Assembly: GCA_029573365.1 (NCBI GenBank)
Contig: JAKQGD010000377.1
Location: 1-6,559 of the forward strand
Source of the DNA: Bacteroidota bacterium
GTDB lineage: Bacteria > Bacteroidota > Bacteroidia > Chitinophagales > Saprospiraceae
Reading direction: 5' to 3'
Length of the DNA stretch: 6,559 nt
Both the position numbers and the translations under genes were made by a program. This document shows, in pieces, positions 1 through 6,172 of the stretch (within the stretch, counting starts at the first letter, position 1; every line of letters starts with the position of its first letter). The notes beneath the pieces are model-generated. The model worked only from the letters and a program-made list of their open reading frames with translations, had not been told where the DNA came from and ran no database searches.

Positions 1-1079
1 AGAACAACGTGCAGGGAGCTGCAGACATGGGTTGTCAGCCACATCAGGGAGCAGGTTACTTCAATGCTTACGACCCTGAAATCAACAAATCATACGAAAA
101 ACATTATGGTACGAACATACCCTTGTCCAAGGGTTACAAGATACCGGAAATGTTTGATGCCAGCATCGACGGCAAGCTCAAGGCCCTTTGGCTTATGGGT
201 GAAGACGTTGTACAAACAGACCCCAATACACAGAAGGTCATCAAAGCCATGGAAAACCTCGATCTGCTGGTGGTCCAGGAACTGTTCCTGACCGAAACGG
301 CAAAGTACGCCACCGTCATCCTGCCGGGAGCGTCCTTCCTCGAGAAGAGCGGTACCTATACCAACGGAGAGCGTAGGATACAACGGGTACAAAAAGTGGT
401 GGAACCCTTGCCGGGTACCAAAGCCGACGGACAGATCATCTGCGACATCATGAATGTCATGGGCTTTGACCAAGTGGACTATGACCCGGCTGAGATCCTC
501 AAAGAAATCTCTGCCATCGTTCCGTTTTTTGCAGGAGTCACTTGGGACAACCTCGGTCCTCTGGGGCTGCAATGGCCGGTGGCTCAGGGTGGCATCGATA
601 CCAAGATCCTCCATACAGAATCCTTTAAACGTGGCAAGGGCAAGTTCCATTATTTTGACTGGAAAGAAAGCCCTGAGCTCTTAGAACACGGCAAGGACTA
701 CCCTTACATCATTACGACCAACCGCGAACTCGAGCACTACAATGCAGGCACCATGACACGCAGAACCAAAAACGTAAAAATTCTGACAGAAGATGTGCTC
801 ATGATCCATCCTGACGATGCGGCAAAACACGGCATAGCTGAGGGCGATATGGTGTGTGTGGAGTCCGCACGCGGCAAAGTAGACATCAAAGCCAGGATAA
901 CGGACGAGGTGAGACCGGGAGTCCTGAGCAGCACCTTCCACTTTCCGGAGATTATGCTAAATATGATCACTTCAGATGTACACGACACAGAGGCCAAATG
1001 CCCTGAATACAAGGTCGTGGCTGTAAGGATCCGTAAAAGCAAAGGCAAGTACAAGGATAAGGCGGCCAATGTTGTATAA
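1..1079 (+). CDS. Formate dehydrogenase alpha subunit-like molybdopterin oxidoreductase, C-terminal part (5' truncated)
   Basis: This is the C-terminal half or less of a molybdenum/tungsten bis-MGD oxidoreductase of the formate dehydrogenase alpha type, a family that oxidises formate to CO2 or runs the reverse. The frame is open to the window edge. The GTG at 9 is an internal Val codon: upstream codons read (Q)NN and join it to give the family motif GQNNVQG, so the true start is outside. Counting from that Val, residues about 55-135 belong to the molybdopterin domain, with LWLMGEDVVQTDP near 61-72 and the typical ATVILPGASFLEKSGTYTNGE near 101-121. The molydopterin dinucleotide-binding domain runs from about 232 to 342 (ITTNRELEHYNAGTMTRRT at 235-253). 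A short basic tail ends the protein. The catalytic Cys/Sec and any Fe-S ligands lie upstream, so substrate cannot be confirmed; NuoG-like or other family members remain possible. It ends 30 nt before anmK. Confidence 0.85.
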   Translation, partial: NNVQGAADMGCQPHQGAGYFNAYDPEINKSYEKHYGTNIPLSKGYKIPEMFDASIDGKLKALWLMGEDVVQTDPNTQKVIKAMENLDLLVVQELFLTETAKYATVILPGASFLEKSGTYTNGERRIQRVQKVVEPLPGTKADGQIICDIMNVMGFDQVDYDPAEILKEISAIVPFFAGVTWDNLGPLGLQWPVAQGGIDTKILHTESFKRGKGKFHYFDWKESPELLEHGKDYPYIITTNRELEHYNAGTMTRRTKNVKILTEDVLMIHPDDAAKHGIAEGDMVCVESARGKVDIKARITDEVRPGVLSSTFHFPEIMLNMITSDVHDTEAKCPEYKVVAVRIRKSKGKYKDKAANVV

Positions 1080-1109
1080 ATATTTGTCGTTTAGTCAGTC
1101 AGAAAGGGT

Positions 1110-2297
1110 ATGAATCCCCACGTAGAAGCACTTCACAAAATGGCGGCTCGCAGACATCGGTTTATCATAGGCCTGATGTCGGGTACGTCACTTGATGGGC
1201 TCGATATTGCTTATTGCAAAGTCACCGGCTCAGGTACGGATACAGGCGTCGAGTTGCACGCCTTCAGAACGATTCCATATCTACCGGAAGACAAAAAACT
1301 GATTAGAAAGGTGTTTGCACAAAAACGGGTGGACCTGGCTTACCTAACCTTACTGCATAGATATATAGCTTCCAGACATGCAGCCATGGTCAACCGGTTT
1401 TTATTTGACCACAACATTGTCAGATCTAGGGTCGATCTCATAGCCAGCCACGGACAGACCATCATGCATGTGCCTCATGGCGAAATAGCAGGACACCCTT
1501 ATAACGCCACCTTACAAATAGGCGACGGAGACCAGATGGCTGTAAGTACCGGCATCATTACAGTTTCTGGCTTCCGTCAAAAACATGTCGCTACTGGCGG
1601 ACAGGGGGCACCACTGGCATTGTACGGAGATTATCTGTTGTGCTCCGATGCCTCAGAAAACAGGGTCCTCCTCAACATAGGAGGTATATCCAACTTTACG
1701 TATTTGCCTGCCGGAGCAGATCCGCGAAAGGTAGTGGTCACGGATACCGGTCCCGGCAACACACTCATGGACACTTATATACAAAAACATCTGGACAGAC
1801 CCTTTGACGCCGATGCAGCCGTGGCACAGAGTGGCAAGGTGTGGCAACCCCTGCTGGATGCCCTGATGGACCATGTTTTTTTTAAGACCTCGTTTCCCAG
1901 GACCACAGGCCCCGAACTGTTCAATCCGGATTACCTTACCGATGCTCTACAAAGGTCCGGAAGCACACTGAGTCATGAGGACATGCTTTGTACCCTTAAC
2001 CGCTTTACAGCGGAATCGATAGCCCGTGCCATAAAGGCAGTGGCAGTCACAGACAAGCTCCACGTGTATGTCAGCGGCGGAGGGTATTACAATCCCTTGC
2101 TGATGCACAACCTCGAGACATTGTTGCCGGGCTCGGTTGTACAGGGCACAGAGGCACTGGGCATCCCACCCGATGCCAAGGAGGCAGTATTGTTTGCTGT
2201 CCTGGCCAATGAAGCTGTGGCGGCTTCGGCGGCACCTGATTTTGGCAGAAAAGAAATGCCAGCTGTAGCCATGGGCAAGATATCATTTCCCTCCTGA
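1110..2297 (+). CDS. anmK: Anhydro-N-acetylmuramic acid kinase
   Basis: AnmK cleaves and phosphorylates 1,6-anhydro-N-acetylmuramic acid with ATP to give MurNAc-6-phosphate, a cytoplasmic step of peptidoglycan recycling. The 395-residue product shows the family motifs in order: the ATP-binding GLMSGTSLDGLD (21-32), ASHGQT (112-117), GGQGAPL (163-169), LNIGGISN (188-195), DTGPGN (212-217), which in this family carries the catalytic Asp, SGGGYYNPLL (322-331), and a closing AMGKISFP (387-394). Length is slightly above the roughly 370 residues usual for the family. The excess is mainly at the N-terminus, so the ATG at 1140 (Met11) is an alternative start that fits family length better. The AGAAAGGG stretch at 1101-1108 sits only 1 nt from the ATG at 1110, too close for a normal Shine-Dalgarno site. 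No frameshift or missing motif is seen. There is no functional link to the upstream oxidoreductase, although a 30-nt gap would allow readthrough. Confidence 0.95.
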   Translation: MNPHVEALHKMAARRHRFIIGLMSGTSLDGLDIAYCKVTGSGTDTGVELHAFRTIPYLPEDKKLIRKVFAQKRVDLAYLTLLHRYIASRHAAMVNRFLFDHNIVRSRVDLIASHGQTIMHVPHGEIAGHPYNATLQIGDGDQMAVSTGIITVSGFRQKHVATGGQGAPLALYGDYLLCSDASENRVLLNIGGISNFTYLPAGADPRKVVVTDTGPGNTLMDTYIQKHLDRPFDADAAVAQSGKVWQPLLDALMDHVFFKTSFPRTTGPELFNPDYLTDALQRSGSTLSHEDMLCTLNRFTAESIARAIKAVAVTDKLHVYVSGGGYYNPLLMHNLETLLPGSVVQGTEALGIPPDAKEAVLFAVLANEAVAASAAPDFGRKEMPAVAMGKISFPS

Positions 2298-2340
2298 TGC
2301 ACTGTGGTGCAACACAGAGCGTAAAATTGTACCCTAAATA

Positions 2341-2372
2341 TTTGTTTAAGAACTCACGAATCACTTAATTTG
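2341..2372 (+). promoter_or_regulatory. Candidate Bacteroidota-type promoter for acpP
   Basis: TTTG at 2341-2344 is followed by a 20-nt spacer and TTAATTTG at 2365-2372. This fits the known Bacteroidetes housekeeping promoter pattern (TTTG or TTG, about 19-21 nt, TAnnTTTG) with one mismatch, at the second base of the downstream box. Transcription would start near 2376-2380, leaving a leader of about 20-25 nt before the acpP ATG at 2401. Such short motifs occur by chance in AT-rich spacers; the position and spacing are what support the call. Confidence 0.45.
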
Positions 2373-2400
2373 CGGCATAATTCAGAAAACAGTATTAGAA

Positions 2401-2637
2401 ATGTCACAAATTGCAGAAAAAGTCAAGAAAATCATCGTTGACAAATTGGGCGTCGATGAGTCTGAGGTAACTCACGAAGCAAGCTTTACCAATGATCTGG
2501 GAGCTGATTCACTTGATACAGTGGAACTTATCATGGAATTCGAAAAGGAATTTGATGTATCTATCCCTGACGATCAGGCAGAAAAAATTCAGACAGTTGG
2601 CCAGGCCATAGAGTTTCTTGAGGCAGCAAAAGCCTGA
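2401..2637 (+). CDS. acpP: Acyl carrier protein
   Basis: This small acidic protein of 78 residues carries acyl chains as thioesters on a 4'-phosphopantetheine arm during type II fatty acid synthesis. The attachment site is Ser37 in the hallmark motif GADSLDTVELIMEFE (35-49), and the rest follows the four-helix ACP plan, with IPDDQAEKIQTVGQAI at 55-70. Length matches the family. The ATG is preceded by an A-rich leader without a clear Shine-Dalgarno site, usual in Bacteroidota. The gene ends in tandem in-frame stops (TGA then TAA at 2635-2640), consistent with a highly translated gene. It lies upstream of its partner fabF but is separated from it by a strong terminator and a 333-nt gap, and has its own candidate promoter. 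It is therefore probably transcribed alone. Confidence 0.97.
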   Translation: MSQIAEKVKKIIVDKLGVDESEVTHEASFTNDLGADSLDTVELIMEFEKEFDVSIPDDQAEKIQTVGQAIEFLEAAKA

Positions 2638-2661
2638 TAAAAACGTTTTAAAAAGCAATAT

Positions 2662-2700
2662 AATCCACAAAGACATCGGTTTTTGTGGATTTTTTATTTT
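2662..2700 (+). terminator. Intrinsic terminator downstream of acpP
   Basis: AATCCACAAA (2662-2671) pairs perfectly with TTTGTGGATT (2682-2691). The stem extends inward by a G-U, an A-U and a C-G pair, giving about 13 bp closed by a four-base loop (2675-2678). The T-rich tract TTTTTATTTT (2691-2700) follows at once. It lies 25 nt after the acpP stop and is the strongest terminator in the window. The left flank is A-rich but lacks an equally clean A tract, so termination of + strand transcripts is the better reading. Confidence 0.9.
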
Positions 2701-2912
2701 ATGCCCTGGGGTTTACTGCAAATGTTACTTACACTGCGGAGAAGAAGAGAGGCTATCTGACGAGAATTACCGGATTTATAAGCCTGTACTTTGAACATCA
2801 CATGGAGACCAAGGTAATCAGATACACCAACTCTTAAAATATTGAGTGGTATGGTTATTGGCTGATGCATGACTCACTGTCTCACCACCCCTGAGATTAT
2901 AAACTTTTGCTT

Positions 2913-2948
2913 TTTGTATGGTGCATTAAAAAAAAATGCAGACTTTTG
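2913..2948 (+). promoter_or_regulatory. Weak candidate promoter for the fabF-rnc run
   Basis: TTTG at 2913-2916 and GACTTTTG at 2941-2948 resemble the two boxes of a Bacteroidota promoter, and a start near 2953-2957 would suit the fabF ATG at 2971. The fit is imperfect: the downstream box misses the leading T of TAnnTTTG and the spacer is 24 nt, at or beyond the long end of the usual range. A promoter is expected here because the acpP terminator lies upstream; this exact placement is tentative. Confidence 0.25.
2922..2940. repeat. Short inverted repeat with poly-A loop upstream of fabF
   Basis: TGCATT (2922-2927) and AATGCA (2935-2940) form a perfect 6-bp inverted repeat around seven A residues. 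The whole A run is nine bases long (2928-2936). The repeat falls between the two candidate fabF promoter boxes, so it could be a protein-binding site. It is not followed directly by a T tract, so it does not look like a terminator. A chance origin in AT-rich DNA is quite possible. Confidence 0.4.
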
Positions 2949-2970
2949 TTTCAATTTTTAATACCGACGT

Positions 2971-4218
2971 ATGAGACGAGTTGTAATTACAGGTCTTGGA
3001 GCCCTCACGCCCATTGGCAATACATATTCGGAGTATGTAAGTGGGCTTAAAGCCGGTAAAAGCGGTGCAGGCCCCATTACCAAGTTCGACCCCGAACTGT
3101 TCAAGGTGAGATTTGCTTGTGAAATCAAGGATTTTGACATTGAAAAATTTATGCCCCGTAAGGACGCCCGGAGGCTTGATAGCTTTGCACAATACGCCAT
3201 GGTGACAGCCGATGAAGCGATTCTGATGTCAGGTCTGGATATGGAAAAAGTCGACCATGACAGAGTAGGCGTCATCTGGGGTACAGGCATAGGAGGTTTT
3301 GAGACGACAGAACACGATATCACCGAGGCGGCAGGATGGGCAGGTGAGCCAAGATACAGCCCCTTTCTCATACCCAAACTTATTGGAGATATAGCCCCCG
3401 GCCAGATATCCATCAAGTACGGTTTCCGTGGTGTCAATTTCGGAACGGTATCAGCATGTGCTTCTTCTACCCATGCCATCATCTCATCCTTCGACAACAT
3501 CAGGCTCGGCAGGGCAGATGTAGTGGTCACCGGTGGGTCAGAAGCAGCAGTGGTCAAAGCAAGCGTAGGAGGTTTTTCGGCCATGAAGGCCATGTCCGAG
3601 AGGAATGACGACCCAATGACCGCCAGCAGGCCTTTTGACAAAGACCGAGATGGGTTTGTTCTCGGCGAAGGTGCCGGTGCCCTTATACTCGAAGAGCTGG
3701 AACACGCCAAAAGACGAGGTGCCGTCATCTATGGTGAGCTGATAGGAACAGGCATGACAGCAGACGCCTACCACATGACAGCACCACACCCCGAGGGACT
3801 GGGAGCTAAAAATGTCATGTCCAGTGCCATCAGAGATGCAGGCATCCAGCCCGCAGAAGTAGAATACGTAAATGTTCACGGCACCTCCACGCCATTGGGC
3901 GACATAGCCGAGGTAAAGGCCATACAGGCGGTTTTTGGTGACGCAGCCTACAAGCTCAATATCTCCAGTACAAAATCCATGACGGGGCATCTGCTGGGTG
4001 GAGCAGGGGCCGTAGAAGCCCTGGCCTGTGTAGCCGCTATTAACGAAGGTTTTATACCACCCACCATCAATCATTTTACCGACGATCCCGACTTTGATCC
4101 CAGACTCAACTTTACATTTAACGAAGCTCAGGAACGAAAAATAAACGTCGCCCTCTCCAATACTTTCGGATTTGGCGGTCACAATGCATCAGTTATCATA
4201 AAAAGATTTATCGGCTAG
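2971..4218 (+). CDS. fabF: 3-oxoacyl-[acyl-carrier-protein] synthase II
   Basis: FabF condenses malonyl-ACP with acyl-ACP in the elongation cycle of type II fatty acid synthesis in the cytosol. The 415-residue product covers the full thiolase-like fold. The Cys-His-His triad is intact and falls at the same numbers as in E. coli FabF: Cys163 in TVSACASSTHAI (159-170), His303 in VHGTSTPLGD (302-311) and His340 in STKSMTGHLLGGAGAVEA (333-350), with the conserved Lys335. The C-terminal glycine-rich NTFGFGGHNAS (397-407) is also present. The N-terminus MRRVVITGLGALTPIGN is typical and fixes the ATG at 2971; there is no clear Shine-Dalgarno site. The rnc start lies 2 nt after the stop, so the two are probably co-transcribed and translationally coupled. 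FabB-type KAS I is unlikely given the length and the SACASSTHAI style. Confidence 0.97.
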   Translation: MRRVVITGLGALTPIGNTYSEYVSGLKAGKSGAGPITKFDPELFKVRFACEIKDFDIEKFMPRKDARRLDSFAQYAMVTADEAILMSGLDMEKVDHDRVGVIWGTGIGGFETTEHDITEAAGWAGEPRYSPFLIPKLIGDIAPGQISIKYGFRGVNFGTVSACASSTHAIISSFDNIRLGRADVVVTGGSEAAVVKASVGGFSAMKAMSERNDDPMTASRPFDKDRDGFVLGEGAGALILEELEHAKRRGAVIYGELIGTGMTADAYHMTAPHPEGLGAKNVMSSAIRDAGIQPAEVEYVNVHGTSTPLGDIAEVKAIQAVFGDAAYKLNISSTKSMTGHLLGGAGAVEALACVAAINEGFIPPTINHFTDDPDFDPRLNFTFNEAQERKINVALSNTFGFGGHNASVIIKRFIG

Positions 4219-4220
4219 TT

Positions 4221-4952
4221 TTGGACATCATAAGGCGTTTTTATAATCTGTATATTTCCGAAGACAAGGACCTTACAGTAAGGCTGCGTCCCATTTTGGG
4301 ATTTACACCTGCCAGGCTGTCATTGTTCAAAACCGCCTTTTACCACAAATCGATGACCAATGAAACTCCCGGCAAAGCCACCAACGAAAGATTGGAATAC
4401 CTGGGAGATGCCATCCTTTCCACTATAGTGGCCGAATACCTTTTTAAAAAATACCCAAACAAAGACGAAGGCTTCCTGACCAAGATGCGTAGCAAAATCG
4501 TCAAGCGGCAAACCCTCAATGAAATAGCCGACAATATGGGCCTCGATGTCATCCTGTCAGAATACAGCATGGGCAAGATGAGCTCCTCTATGCTCGGTAA
4601 TGCACTCGAAGCCCTGGTCGGAGCCATTTATATCGAATTCGGCTACGAACGCACCAAAAACTATGTCATCCGCAATATCCTGATGAAATACCTCGACATC
4701 GCCGAACTGGAGACCAGAGACGACAATCACAAATCCCAGTTGCTGGAGTGGTGCCAGAAAAACGGTAAAGAAGTAGGATTCATAACCCTGGCCAAATTTA
4801 AACTCGACAAAAGAGACTGTTTTAAAGTAGCAGTGGTCATCGATGGACAGGAGGTTTCGACATCCGAAGATTTCAATAAAAAGTCAGCCGAACAGGCCGC
4901 TGCAAGCAAGGCCATGGAAAAGCTCAATATCCAGTATACAGTTACTTCATAG
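4221..4952 (+). CDS. rnc: Ribonuclease III (TTG start)
   Basis: RNase III cuts double-stranded RNA during rRNA maturation and mRNA decay. Of 243 residues, about 20-160 form the endonuclease domain, with the signature NERLEYLGDAIL at 55-66 (acidic residues Glu56, Glu59, Asp63) and DEGFLTKMR at 82-90 (Glu83). The second catalytic region GNALEALVGAIY (126-137) keeps Glu130 but has Asn127 where E. coli has the metal-binding Asp114. The dsRNA-binding domain spans about 169-236 (NHKSQLLEW, then KKSAEQAAASKAM at 220-232). The GPxH-type loop common in this domain is not recognisable around DKRDCF (196-201). The start is TTG: no ATG lies near it upstream in frame, the next ATG (Met45) is inside the nuclease domain, and the region before that matches the N-terminal extension of Bacteroidota homologues. 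It begins 2 nt after fabF and ends 2 nt before the next gene. Confidence 0.95.
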   Translation: MDIIRRFYNLYISEDKDLTVRLRPILGFTPARLSLFKTAFYHKSMTNETPGKATNERLEYLGDAILSTIVAEYLFKKYPNKDEGFLTKMRSKIVKRQTLNEIADNMGLDVILSEYSMGKMSSSMLGNALEALVGAIYIEFGYERTKNYVIRNILMKYLDIAELETRDDNHKSQLLEWCQKNGKEVGFITLAKFKLDKRDCFKVAVVIDGQEVSTSEDFNKKSAEQAAASKAMEKLNIQYTVTS

Positions 4953-4954
4953 CC

Positions 4955-6157
4955 ATGGATTCTTTGACACAGATGGTCCTTGGAGCTGCCATGGGCGAGG
5001 CGGCTCTGGGTAAAAAAATAGGAAACCGTGCCATGGTATGGGGAGCCATAGCGGGTACCATACCCGACCTCGACGTCCTGTCCAATATATGGATGGAGCC
5101 GGTGCAGTCGCTGGCTTTTCACAGAGGATATACCCATTCAGCACTGGTCTGTACACTTCTTGCTTTTGTATTGGGTTTCCTTGTACACCGCATGTACAGA
5201 CTCCCGCATCATAAGTGGTTTGGCATAGTAGGTTGGAGTTTGCTGGCGGCTCTTGTTGCCGGCAGCATCGCTTTTCTGGGACAGAAAACAATACTTAAAG
5301 CGAGCATCGCTCTGGGCATCATAGCCATGACAGGATGGATTATCCGACGCCGCTACACCAGGCAAGCTTACGACACACCTTCGGCAGGTGTTATGGAGTG
5401 GATATGGTTGTTTTTTCTGGCCCTTGTCACACATCCTGTGCTGGACTGTTTTACCACATACGGCACTCAGATACTGCTTCCGTTTTCAGACAAAAGGGTG
5501 GCATTCAACAATATTTCTGTAGCTGATCCCGCATATACCCTGCCATTTTTGACATGTCTCATCTTCGCCATGTTTTATCCCAAATCGGACACGCGACGCC
5601 GCATCTGGAACCGCCGCGGACTCATCATCAGCTCGGTCTACATGCTCTTTACCATATGGAATAAAACCCGGATAAATACCATTTTCGAAAATTCCCTGGC
5701 ACGACAGAATGTTGCTTATACCAGATATATGACCACGCCCACCATCCTGAATAATGTCTTGTGGAGTGGTATCGCCGAGACGGACAGTGCTTATTATTAT
5801 GGTGCATATTCATTTTTTGATGCCGAAAAAGAGTTTCGTTTGAAGACGATTCCTAAGGACAGAGACCCCATTGGAGATGCTGCAGAAAATGACCCCACCA
5901 TGAAAATTATGAGGTGGTTTAGTGACGGCTATTATGTGGTAAAACAAAATGACGCCACCCATTTCGAATATCTCGACCTGCGTTTCGGTACCTTCCGCAC
6001 ACGCCGCGATCAGCCGGACCAGTTCGTATTCAGGTTTAACCTCGAAAAGAGGCCCGATGGCAGTTTCTACCTTAAAGATCAGGGCGAAAGACCCCGGGAC
6101 GCCGATTTCTCGGAAGCCTTTCCTTTGCTCTGGAATAGAATCAAAGGCAGTATCTGA
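4955..6157 (+). CDS. YdjM/DUF457-family membrane-bound putative metal-dependent hydrolase
   Basis: This 400-residue protein resembles the YdjM/DUF457 family of inner-membrane proteins annotated as putative metal-dependent hydrolases. Their substrate is unknown. Likely metal ligands form the family pattern: IPDLDVL (36-42), HRGYTHS (56-62) and THPVLDCFTTYGT (159-171). Hydrophobic stretches suggest about six membrane segments near 61-78, 88-108, 112-130, 147-165, 192-208 and 222-236. From about 237 the chain becomes polar, giving a C-terminal region of about 160 residues (rich in aromatic and charged residues, e.g. YYYGAYSFFDAEKEF at 280-294) with no domain I recognise. No signal peptide is needed; the N-terminus MDSLTQMVLGAAMGEA is typical of the family and supports this ATG. 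It starts 2 nt after rnc. No LexA-box search was possible, and the hydrolase label comes from family naming, not from demonstrated activity. Confidence 0.85.
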   Translation: MDSLTQMVLGAAMGEAALGKKIGNRAMVWGAIAGTIPDLDVLSNIWMEPVQSLAFHRGYTHSALVCTLLAFVLGFLVHRMYRLPHHKWFGIVGWSLLAALVAGSIAFLGQKTILKASIALGIIAMTGWIIRRRYTRQAYDTPSAGVMEWIWLFFLALVTHPVLDCFTTYGTQILLPFSDKRVAFNNISVADPAYTLPFLTCLIFAMFYPKSDTRRRIWNRRGLIISSVYMLFTIWNKTRINTIFENSLARQNVAYTRYMTTPTILNNVLWSGIAETDSAYYYGAYSFFDAEKEFRLKTIPKDRDPIGDAAENDPTMKIMRWFSDGYYVVKQNDATHFEYLDLRFGTFRTRRDQPDQFVFRFNLEKRPDGSFYLKDQGERPRDADFSEAFPLLWNRIKGSI

Positions 6158-6172
6158 TTTTAACCGGTCCTT

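Larger units (their letters stand above)
2701..2970. other. Intergenic spacer between the acpP terminator and fabF; no convincing gene
   Basis: With the terminator included, the gap from acpP to fabF is 333 nt. In this remainder I see no tRNA, no riboswitch I recognise and no transposon end. Two short overlapping open frames exist. One is on the + strand, open from 2664 to a stop at 2835-2837, with no ATG before codon 2796. The other is on the - strand, 58 codons, from an ATG at 2870 down to a stop at 2694. Neither has a recognisable product and both run into the terminator. They could be chance or the remains of a lost gene. The last 70 nt are AT-rich and likely hold the fabF promoter. Confidence 0.6.

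Noticed and set aside
9..11. GTG as the start codon of the first gene
   Set aside because: The codons upstream continue the family motif GQNNVQG in the same frame, so this is an internal Val of a truncated gene.
90..650. Open frame of 186 codons on the - strand opposite the oxidoreductase
   Set aside because: It is antisense to conserved molybdopterin-domain motifs and shows no family signature.
1077..1087. Exact 11-base repeat TAAATATTTGT here and at 2335-2345, each just after a gene
   Set aside because: It is short and AT-rich. At 1077 it overlaps the stop codon and has no properly spaced second promoter box, so a shared regulatory role is not supported.
2298..2317. Small hairpins just after anmK (TGCAC/GTGCA or CTGTG/CACAG) as a terminator
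   Set aside because: The stems are only 5 bp and mutually exclusive, and no T tract follows.
2640..2649. Palindrome AAAACGTTTT after acpP
   Set aside because: It is a short AT-rich palindrome with no loop or second copy; the terminator right after it explains this region better.
2958..3728. Open frame of 256 codons on the - strand opposite fabF
   Set aside because: It lies wholly against a complete, motif-intact fabF; its translation is Ser/Pro/Leu-rich with no recognisable domain. It is a shadow of fabF codon use.
3538..4182. Open frame of 214 codons on the - strand opposite the 3' half of fabF
   Set aside because: It overlaps the region coding the catalytic His residues of FabF; the translation is Cys/Gly-rich and looks like an antisense artefact.
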